From Neoceratodus forsteri (taxonomy: Eukaryota; Chordata; Ceratodontiformes; Ceratodontidae): a stretch of 64,000 nucleotides of DNA. Location of the stretch: contig CM028129.1 of NCBI GenBank assembly GCA_016271365.2, positions 1,010,117,501 through 1,010,181,500 of the forward strand, given 5' to 3'. Below, piece after piece: positions 56,140 to 64,000 of the stretch (the stretch's first letter is position 1; every line of letters begins with the position of its first letter). The notes under the pieces are model-generated. The model saw nothing but the letters and a program-made list of their open reading frames with translations. It was not told the origin of the DNA and made no database searches. Made by a program: the position numbers and the translations under genes.

Positions 56140-56479
56140 GGGAGGCCAAAAAGGGTCGAAGCACCCTGGGTCTCCCAGAGAAGGGGGAAGCCACGTGCCC
56201 CTCAGGTTAAAAACACAAAGGGGTTGGTAAGGGAAGGAAGTGGGGTGAGTGGAAGAGGGCATAGGGTGGAGATTACAGAAGGAAGGAGCAGTCAGGTAGA
56301 AAGCATGGGGGTTCAGGAAAAGGCTGAGTGGGAGCAACAGAAGAGGGCTATGGGTTGGTGAAAGAAAGGGGAGGAGCAGGGGATGATGAGGAAGGGGAGG
56401 GTAGACAGGCAGAGGAGAGGGGAGACTAAATGGTCAAAAAAGAAGGGAGAGAAACAGGAGTGATGGAAGGTAGCATCCC

Positions 56480-56624
56480 TAAATGCTGTAAATCTAGGGA
56501 GCAAACTGGATGACCTGCAGACCATGGTGGTAGAGTGAAAGTGGCACTGCTGGCAGTCAGAGAGACTTGGGCTGCTCCAAACCATGACTGGGACCTCACC
56601 ATACAGGGGTATTTTCTCTATAGA
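56480..56624 (+). pseudogene. CR1 endonuclease N-terminus, interrupted
   Basis: LGSKLDDLQTMVVE is followed, after a stop and frame change, by LLAVRETWAAPNHDWDLTI and GYFLYRW. This matches the opening of APE-type endonucleases (N..SL..K...L, then TETW and the HD.DL.I.GY block). Here TETW has become RETW. The L2 insertion cuts the domain directly after FLYR. Confidence 0.7.
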
Positions 56625-57733
56625 TGGAATTCAAGTTTCAAGTTCAAGTTTCAAGTTTATTGCAGGAAAGCTCCGTTGAGCAAGCTCATTCACAAGGAGG
56701 TCCTGAGGTGTACATACATTACAATGAAGTTCTGTGACAGACTTACAGACAAATAGTTAAGTGCTTGCATCATAAAAAACAGAGTTCATAGTGATAAGAG
56801 CTAACATCATCATACACAATAGGCAAAATGATGAAGAGCACCCAAGATGCTCTCCGCTCATGAAGAGAAATTTGTACTATTTGTCAAGGCAATACATTAC
56901 ATACATTGGAAAATAACAGTAATTCCATAACAATTCAACAAAGATTCCACCTAAAACACTGATAGTGGTATGAAACAGAGTTAAAGAAGTGTAGGAATGG
57001 AACCTGGGAAATCACGGATCACTGGTTTGAGTCCTTAGTAAAGGCAATTCATTAAAGACAGTTACAAGTGTCTTTTAATTTAGTAAAACTAACCTTTTAA
57101 AGAAGTTAACAGGGACAATACTGGCTAATTTCAAAAATGATTGTAGTCGATTCCAAATAGTTGGCAGTGAGCATGAAATATTACGTTTCCCAAAGGAGGT
57201 GCAACGAGTCCTAAATCGTCAAGCAGGAGAAACTTGGACTTCTAAGTGAATGAACACTGCGCTATAAGTATTAAGGAGGATAGGTATTGCGGTGGTTTAT
57301 TCTGAAGAGTTTTAAAGTCCATGTACCTGCGTGGACTGTCCATCTAACTGAGAGTGAGGCCAGCCGACTAAGGCATAAAGATCACAATGGTGGGTTGGGG
57401 GAGTTTGTTATGAATTGTATGGAGGCGGTGATAGAGGACATCTAGTTTTGGAGATTAGTAGAAGCTGAGGAGTTATAGATTACACTCACAATCAAGGAAT
57501 GGGAGAAAAGTGGCCTGAACCAATCTAGTTCTAATATCAGCAGGAAAGAAAGATCTATTGTGGAAGAAGAAACCCAACCTGATTTTGAGCCTTTAGCCAA
57601 ATCATCAATATGATCACTAAAGAAAGCCTGCTATCTAACCAGAAACCGAGATATTTGAATTTGAAACTATTTCCAGCTGCTCACCTAGGCAGTATTTATG
57701 AAATCTTTGGGCAAGGCGGGCACTAGCGTGTGA

Positions 57734-59143
57734 TCACGGCGTGGGATCATAGCTTTTGTTTTTGGCATTAAGGAGTAGCTTTGCATTGATTAAGTGTTTT
57801 TCTAATTGCAAGAAATCGGCTTGAAGGATGTCCCTAGTTGCTTCTAGCGATGGCCCAGAGGTATACAGGACAGTGTCACCTGCAAAGAAATGCAACTGGG
57901 ACTTTGTAATCTGATGGTCAAGGTTGTTTATATATAAAGAGAAGAGGACGGGACCTAGAATAGATCCCTGTGGGACTCTTCTCACAGTAGGCAGAGAGGA
58001 AGAGAACAAATTTCCTGATTTGACTTTCTGAGTCCTGCCTGATAGATAGTTCTTGAACCATAGGGTAGTAGATGGAGTAAAGCCAAGATTGATAAGGCTG
58101 CAAACTAGTAAGTTATGATCTACTGTATTGAATGCTTTACTTAGATCCAAGAAGACCACACCAGTAGTTTTCTTAGAGTCCAATGCAGATAACCAGTCGT
58201 TAGTGACTTTGGCTAGAGCTGTAATGGTACTATGGTTTGGGCGAAAACCAGATTGAAGAGGGTTAAGAATCTGTTGCGTAGCTATATGGTTTTTCAATTG
58301 GTTGTAGATCAATTTTTCAAATGCTTTTGATAGGATAGGTAGTATTGAGATAGATCTATAATTATTGAGATCACATGGGTCTCCTGACTTGAATAGGGGG
58401 AGAATGTGGGCGGATTTCCAACACGATGGAACTGTGGCAGTTGAGATGGAGAGATTGAATATATGGAGTATTGGGGCAGTAAGAAAGGGGTATCCAAGTT
58501 TTAGAAATAACAGGTCTATATTATCCTCTCCTGTGCTTTTTTTGATATCCAGGTTAATAAGTGACTCTTCTACTTCTTTATAGCTAAGGGGGACCAACTG
58601 GAATGGGCAGGCTGGCGTGTTCGTTGCTGAATACGTGGTATCAATATTCCTAATTTGGGAGGCATGTGAGGAAGTATCAAATGCTAGGCTGGCAGCTATG
58701 AAGTGAGAATTAAGTTCTTCTAATATTTGTTGTGAACTTTCAATAAATGCACCGTTAATGAGAATCTTTGCTGGAACAGATGGTGCAGCTGAACGACCCT
58801 CAATAGACTTGAGAGTCTTCCAAATTTTGTAGGAATTCCCATTAGCCTGCTCTAGGGCAGATACATAGTAACTAGATTTAGTATCACAAATGCATTTGAC
58901 ACATGCGTTCCTGGCTGCTCGGAAGGCCTGCCAGTCTGTGGGATTCTTGGAACGCCTTGCCTGAGCCCATAGTTTGTCACGGTTAGACAGTGCAGCTTTA
59001 AGTTCTGGCGTGAACCAAGGGTGAGAATTTTTGTGCGTTCGAACCTTAATTTTAGGAGCATGTCTGTTAACTAAGGCAGTCATGTTGCAATTAAGGACAC
59101 TAACAGCCTCATCTACTGATTTAGCAAAAAAAGGTCTTGCCAT
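57734..59143 (-). pseudogene. L2-like reverse transcriptase, 469-codon open frame
   Basis: Longest open frame of the window. Residues 30-110 hold the linker (SHPWFTPELKAAL), residues 200-310 the fingers (KKSTGEDNIDLLFLKLG, LPLFKSGDPCDLNNYRSISI and SGFRPNHSTITAL). Motif A is LDLSKAFNTVDH (Asp 333) and VPQGSILGPVLF is at 390-401. The catalytic box is FFAGDTVLY at 419-427, where the first Asp of FADD is Gly 422. That loss should abolish polymerase activity. The frame stops soon after NAKNKSYD, where NxKKT is expected; the C-terminal region beyond is decayed. It overlaps the endonuclease frame by 31 bases in another frame, marking a frameshift at about 59,130. Confidence 0.85.
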
Positions 59144-59655
59144 CTGATGTTGCTTAGATCGGCCAAGTAATTGTCAATATTGAACTTGCGGAACGACCGT
59201 TTGGTTATGAATTTAGGGGGAAGGATAACTTTGGGTTGTGACCTAGTGCAGACAACAATGTTATGGTCACTCATATCATTATGAAACACTGCTGTTTGTA
59301 GTATTTTATGTGGATGGGTAGTTAGGATAACGTCTAACAGAGAACTGTTAGCTGTATTTTGGGCATTAATCCTGGTTGGCTCGCTAATAAGTTGGGATAA
59401 TCCGAGGTCATCGCAAAGTGACTTTAGGTCGGCGGATTTTGATGATAGCCAATCCATATTAAAATCACCAAGGATTAATGTTTCTGTATTATCTTTGGTG
59501 ATTAAGGTTTTGAGGGCACTAAGGATAACAGTGCCGGCAGTAGGTGGCCTATATCCACCTATGATGGTGATATTATCAGATATGGGGAGATGAAGCTTTA
59601 ATGAGACAATTTCAAATTCCTTAGGTTTGGACATAGTAATAATGTTACTGATCAT
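59113..59655 (-). pseudogene. L2-like APE endonuclease, C-terminal two thirds
   Basis: 180 codons open. YRPPTAGTVILSALKTLI, then LILGDFNMDWL (GDFN intact), SSLLDVILTTHPHKILQ and MSDHNIVVC (SDH intact). So the catalytic acidic and His residues of this half are preserved, in contrast with the copy at 41451-41930. The N-terminal part (RGAGVVVYAKSKY, about 59655-59700) is in the same or a neighbouring frame, but stops appear further upstream. Confidence 0.8.
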
Positions 59656-59915
59656 ATATTTTGATTTGGCATAGACAACTACTCCGGCCCCTCTTAAACC
59701 CTGTCCACCCTAAGCGGAACAAAATCCACTATGTTAATTTGTTGATAGGTTATATTATTGTTAAGCTAGGATTCGTGACAATGATGATATCAGGCTTCAG
59801 TATGTGCAGCCCAGGCTTGTAACTGAGATAATTTTTGATTAGACTCAGATATTGACCATCATTATTTTTAGATCAGAAGCATCTGCAAATTCTAATGGGA
59901 GGATATCAATGTGGG

Positions 59916-59990
59916 AGGACCTGGATTTAACTCAACATTGCCTGAGCAGAGAAGAAGGAGAAGAAGCAGTTTCCTTATGGAGAAGAACTG
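59916..59990 (-). other. 2A-like peptide segment of L2
   Basis: On the minus strand a frame reads FSIRKLLLLLLLCSGNVELN and then PGP, with GNVELNPGP at 59916-59942. The consensus of ribosome-skipping 2A peptides is D[VI]ExNPGP after a Leu-rich stretch; here all positions fit except Asp, which is Asn. The GGC-AAT context could derive from GGC-GAT by CpG decay. The frame stops about ten codons after the motif. Confidence 0.65.
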
Positions 59991-60565
59991 CAACCTAGTA
60001 TCTTTTTCCTTTCAGACTGCCTAGTGTTTGTTTTGGAAAGAAAACTGGGTGTTGTTTAAGCAAAGGCTTGCGTTGCAGTTTGGGACTAAGAGGAAGTACT
60101 TTGAGGGACAGTGGGATGAGAGGAGGGAGAGAGAGAAAAGAAAAGGTGTTAAGTGAATAAAGGAGTGGGGCATGAGGAATAATGAGGGTAAAGTGACCGA
60201 GAGCATGATAGGTATCGCTTATCTAGTACTATTCCTGTTTTAGAGTATATAGTCTGATATAAACCGGGAGTGCAGGCAAGTAGTAGTAGGTAGACTAAGG
60301 AGGAGAATGCCTTGACTCACTGTACTCCACGTGAGTAGATAAAGGATAGGTTAATTTTCAGCCAAGGAGAGGTTGATTTTCAGCCAACTGGGATAACCTA
60401 TAGGATGGCTAAGTGGTACTTAGGGGCATGGCCACAGTGTATTTAAAGGAGCCCTGGGAGGGGGTGGAGGGGGTGGGTAGAAAAACCAGACAGAAAAGAG
60501 CCTCGGGGAACAGCCTGCACTGTGGCGAGGACTGGAACAATTGGCGTCTTAGTTGAAAAGGCACC

Positions 60566-61490
60566 TAGAATAAGGAGAAAAGGGAAGGGGGTGGCACTAT
60601 AGGTCAGGGAGAGCATCAATGGCACCAGGGAGGAGATCAGGGAAGGGAAGGTTGAAGCACTGTTGGTTCAGATCCAAACAGCAACAGGGAGGAATGCACT
60701 GTAAGGCTGGGATAGTCTAGAGGCCACCAAATCAAGTAGTGGACAAGGATAGTGAGGTGGCTACCATTATCAGGATGGCAGTGGAAAGGGGTGTGGTGGT
60801 GGTAATGGGAGGACTTCAGTTTGATTAAGGTGGATTGGAGTATCCTGTCGACCTCCTGTGCCAGAAGCCAACTGATCCTGGCCACAGTCCAGAATGGGTT
60901 CTTGGTCCAGGGGGGTGATCAAATCTACACAATAGGGAGTCATCCTGGATCTGGTATTAATAAATGGTGACCATGTCAGAGACATCAATGTAGAGGAGCT
61001 CTTGGAAGCTACAACTACTGCATGGTGTGGTTTTGGGGTTGACATGGGAAAGAAAACAACAAGCACTAAGATGAAAGTGTTGAGCTTCAGGAAGGCCAAC
61101 TACAGGAAGATGGGAGTGTTACTGAGGGGACACCTATCTAGTCTTAAGAATGGCATTGGGAGTGGAACAGAAGTGGACAGTGATCAGGGAAGGCATAGCA
61201 GCTGCCATTAACACCTGCCTTATTCAGAAGGGGGGGGATTCCAAAGGCAGCAGACCAATGTGGCTCAACAAGGAGGAGGGCAAGGCAGTGAAGGATAAAA
61301 GGATGGAAAAAATGGATAATAGGGAAAATAGGAGTTTTAGGGAGTCCTGAAGGAATGAGAATGAGGGGTTTTAGTTGGAGAAAGCTAAAGAGGCCAGTAG
61401 GTTGGTAAGGCAGACCAAGGCTAACAAGAAGCTACAAATTGCAGAGGGGAATCAAGGACCTTTTTGGTACCCCACCTCATGAATAGGGGA
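60566..61490 (+). mobile_element. CR1-D, 3' portion
   Basis: Continues the endonuclease cut at 56624: RKGKGVAL (stop) VRESINGTREEI, then VEALLVQIQ, VVVMGGLQFD (the GDFN block, degenerate), LDLVLINGDHVRD and FRKANYRKMGVLLRGHLSSL. Linker sequence RPMWLNKEEGKAVKDKRMEK runs to about 61350. The element stops at about 61490 against satellite sequence, without reverse transcriptase. Frames shift several times. Confidence 0.75.
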
Positions 61491-61494
61491 GGTG

Positions 61495-61930
61495 AAGTTT
61501 TTCAAATCTATGTCAAAAGGTAATTTTGCAGTTGGTCCGTGAAATCACCTTTTGGGTGGAATTTAATTTTCCCCTATTGAGTTCAGGAGGTGGGTCATAA
61601 GAAGACGATGTTGGAATTTGGGTGAAAATATATGTTAAAATGACCAAGTTATGAGTGACCATTGACATTTTTCAACATTCACTCATAACATTGGCAATTT
61701 GCAGTATTTTAACCCCCAAATTTCAACATTGCCATTTTTTCATACCACTTCATGAATGTGACAGGTGTTGTTTTTCAAATCCGGCCCAAGACACACTTTC
61801 ACACTTGTCACACAAAATGACGTTTCAGGCAGTATTTTATAAATGACACCTGTCATGTTCAGAAGGAGGGGTCATAAAAATACAATATTAAAAATTAGGA
61901 GTCAAAATGTCAAAACAAAAGTTATGTAGA
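61495..61930 (+). repeat. satellite-like repeat, about 1.5 units (family of 44440-45240)
   Basis: gtgaaatcaccttttggg, gggtcataagaag and catgaatgtgacaggtg blocks match the 44.4-kb array in the same order. The second half, with acacaaaatgacgtttcagg, matches 19140-19350. Confidence 0.65.
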
Positions 61931-62819
61931 ATGGTTGTGTGCAGGGCCTGCCATTGACCTAGTGGGTAGTGTGTTGCAATCCCAGGGTGGTTAGCTAAGT
62001 TAGGGGGTGAGCTCAGTGAGCTAGCTGAATGGGTCAAGGATGGTGAGACAGTGTGACATGCACAAGTAACCATATAGTGTAGAGCACTCTTCTCTTGGCA
62101 TAGGACTCAGAGGCCCTGTGCCTCTGCATCCATAGCTGCATGGAAGCACAGAGTCCAGAGAGATCTGTACTTCCACAGCTAGATGAGATCTTGGACGTGT
62201 GTGCCTATATCTCTAGCCACATGAAAGCACAGAGCCCTCTGGGCCATGTGCTTCTGCAGCCTCACAGACAGCCCCACAGATTCTCTGCATCCATGGCTGC
62301 ACGGAAGTGAAAGGTTCATAGGACCCTCCACTTCTTCTGGCAGATAGATTCTTCCCTTGGCACAGGGCCCAGAGGGCCCAGCACATTTGCATCTGTTTGC
62401 ACAGGACCCAAAGGGATCACGGTGGATGAGGATACGATTCCATTATCACAAAAAGAAAAGAATTTCATAGCAAACTATGTTTTTTTTTTTCAAACTCTGT
62501 TTGTAGCTCCGCCAGTGAGGAACTCTCTCTCGGCATCCACTGACTGCCGGAGCTGTACCTCCTGCCTGAAGCAACCTTCTCCTCACCCGAACCACCCTGG
62601 TAGACCCTGGCTCTGCACCCTCCGAGGTAGGGCCACCCTATCCTCCCAGGGTGCTCTATCTGTAATCTAATTTGCAAGGAGGTCGGGAGGGGGGCTTGAG
62701 GAGAGGTGCCCAGCCTTGGAGTGTGGCTGCCCAGGGTCCATGGTGTTTTCATCTATCCCCACCGGAGGGTATTTTCTACTTAGTTACTCCCTCCCCTGCA
62801 GAGCATGACTTTTACAAGG
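61931..62819. other. no gene seen
   Basis: Contains short degenerate repeats around gcatccatagctgcatgga, ctctgcatccatggctgca and cacagagcccagag (62,100-62,400). No supported coding frame. Confidence 0.45.
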
Positions 62820-63080
62820 CAATGTCGTGTCACAGCTCTGCCCCCAGCATATGTTGTGCCGCCACATCAGTGCCCCCGGCCACCACCAGGGACCACTCCA
62901 TGAGTGGGCACTCCCCTGAACCCTCCTTGGGAAGAGAGAGCAGTCCATCGGATGCTTGATTTCTTCCCTCCCCTGATGACCCCCAATGATCTGGGCTCGT
63001 TCCCGAACCTGGGTCGCTGTTGTGGCGCAAGGTGTGGCATCCAGCACCTCAACCCTCAGTGCCACTGGGCTGGCTGCAAA
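62820..63080 (-). repeat. SINE-like repeat, copy 2 (pairs with 25980-26330)
   Basis: The minus strand has gagggttgaggtgctggatgcc and cgacccaggttcgggaacgag, matching copy 1. The ggttcggg block resembles a B box. Open frames on the minus strand follow from GC-rich sequence and are not conserved between copies. Confidence 0.45.
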
Positions 63081-63082
63081 CT

Positions 63083-63567
63083 ACTATGTTAATACACACA
63101 TTAGGGTTGGAAAACGCAAAGCAGACAAAGTAAGGAAATGAAAATCATTAGGGTTTGGAGTCTTGGGAGTCTTGGTGAAATTGTGGTGTGGCATTCATTG
63201 GGCTTATTAATACTAATGCCCACTCCTTCCCATTAGCAAACAAACATTATCTCTTGCTTCACACAGGGCCTGCAAGGCCCTGCATGAAGAAAGCTACCAC
63301 TGATTCTGTTAGTTGCATGTGGCGAGACACTTCTCTACCGCCAAAGAGAATATGACTATGATGCACTGGTTTGGAGCTGATACTTGTGCTTTAGACAGGA
63401 GGGCTGGGGGGGGGCAGGGTGAGCATAAGGGCTGACAACCCAAGGAATGCCACATCAGCAATTTCACCAAGACTCCCGAGACTTCAAATCCTAGTGGTTT
63501 TTGTTTCCTTACTTTGTCCGCTTTGCGTTCTTCAACCCTAATGTGTGCATCAACATAGCTTTTTGCA
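63083..63567. mobile_element. 485-bp foldback MITE with about 125-bp arms
   Basis: The left arm 63083-63210 (cacacattagggttgg, aacgcaaagcagacaaagtaa, gagtcttggtgaaattg) is the reverse complement of 63433-63567 (caatttcaccaagactc, ttactttgtccgctttgcgtt, aaccctaatgtgtg). The two arms agree at roughly nine in ten positions. The middle 220 bp is non-coding. A related diverged copy lies at 22020-22290. Confidence 0.8.
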
Positions 63568-63572
63568 ATGAA

Positions 63573-63616
<44 letters not shown>

Positions 63617-63625
63617 CATCCATCC

Positions 63626-63663
<38 letters not shown>

Positions 63664-63664
63664 T
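63573..63664 (+). repeat. (TATC)n microsatellite with (CATC) interruption
   Basis: About 23 tetranucleotide units with three ccat variants in the middle (about 63615-63627). It directly follows the foldback element. Confidence 0.95.
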
Positions 63665-64000
63665 TATGCAACAGGGGTCAGGATAAAAACTGTAGAAAAA
63701 AACCATTTATCTTCGCTACTATGGTAATAAATTTATTTATCCACATAGTAACTACATCATCACCCATTTATTCACACAGTAACTATATCAGTAACTCATT
63801 TATCTACACAGTTCTCTTCAGAATTCATTTAGAATGTTCGGCCTCAGAAGCAGTACTAACCATATTTAAATGTCAATAACTTAAAAACGAAAAAAGATAA
63901 CATGGTACTGTGAGCACGAAAATTGTTCAGCACAAAATTATCTACAAAATGAATAATGTTTCATTTATATAAACCCTGTATATTGTATATGGTTAGCAAG
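63665..64000. other. no gene seen
   Basis: AT-rich. Short diverged repetition of cacatagtaactacatcat, cacacagtaactatatcagtaac and tcatttatc-type blocks spans 63735-63815. Confidence 0.45.

Larger units (their letters stand above)
55300..56624 (+). mobile_element. CR1-D, 5' portion (continues at 60566)
   Basis: Carries the ORF1 esterase relic and the start of the endonuclease. It is split at 56624 by an L2 copy on the opposite strand and resumes at 60566-61490 with the rest of the endonuclease. TAGA is present at both junctions (56621-56624 and 60566-60569), a candidate target duplication. The 5' limit is uncertain. Confidence 0.75.
56625..60565 (-). mobile_element. nearly full-length L2-like LINE inserted in CR1-D
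   Basis: On the minus strand it runs from about 60565 (5') to 56625 (3'). It has an N-terminal 2A-like motif (59916-59942), endonuclease (59113-59655), reverse transcriptase (57734-59143) and a 3' stem-loop (tgaatgagcttgctcaac, about 56675). It ends in gcaataaacttgaaacttga, a (CTTGAAA)n-type tail. The two flanks rejoin the CR1-D endonuclease. This is the best-preserved L2 in the window. Confidence 0.85.

Noticed and set aside
63573..63664. CRISPR-like array
   Set aside because: The tetranucleotide run has no spacers. The window is eukaryotic and none of the tandem repeats has repeat-spacer structure.
63501..63879. Frames with repeated Ile-Tyr-Leu-Ser
   Set aside because: Translation of the (TATC)n microsatellite.

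Overview
This window is gene-poor vertebrate-type nuclear DNA built almost entirely from transposable elements in several layers of insertion. I recognise no host exon, no functional RNA gene and nothing bacterial. The non-LTR retrotransposons are mainly L2-like and CR1-like copies (one CR1 with the ORF1 esterase domain), with traces of L1/Tx1-type ORF1. With them are a hAT transposase relic, a Crypton-like tyrosine recombinase relic, many foldback MITEs and dispersed satellite repeats. This mix and the low gene density suggest a very large vertebrate genome. A lungfish would fit well, but that is an inference from repeat content; a coelacanth, shark or amphibian is not excluded.

Layout. 1-8,950: tandem repeats, four hairpin elements (1155-1307, 1455-1530, 4974-5113, 5562-5633) and two diverged repeat pairs. 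8,953-16,076: a complete, fairly young LTR element with two 1,493-bp LTRs flanked by TACC. Its 4.1-kb interior has no visible pol but carries unrecognised open frames, the longest 284 codons, and plausible splice sites. 16,080-22,000: mostly unassigned. 22,000-25,560: foldback repeats, satellite and a decayed minus-strand LINE. 26,400-30,000: an L1/Tx1-type ORF1 relic split by a MITE, then a 5'-truncated L2. 30,526-31,086: a PIF/Harbinger-like MITE. 33,480-35,690: hAT and Crypton relics on the minus strand. 36,515-37,726: a TIR element with opposed minisatellite arrays. 38,813-42,900: a long minus-strand L2. 43,637-45,240: palindrome, minisatellite and satellite. 45,717-49,484: zinc-knuckle relic, CR1-A and an unrecognised minus-strand frame. 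49,613-61,490: three further CR1 copies, the last split by a nearly complete 3.9-kb L2. 61,495-64,000: satellite, SINE-like repeat, a 485-bp foldback element and a (TATC)n tract.

No coding region forms a pathway. The biology visible is retrotransposon biology: endonuclease and reverse transcriptase domains with stops and frameshifts, shared 3' stem-loops, terminal microsatellite tails and target-site duplications that order the insertions. The best leads for something undescribed are the LTR element with its unknown, possibly spliced proteins, the 2A-like NPGP motifs in two L2 copies, and the unrecognised minus-strand frame at 48,596-49,484.
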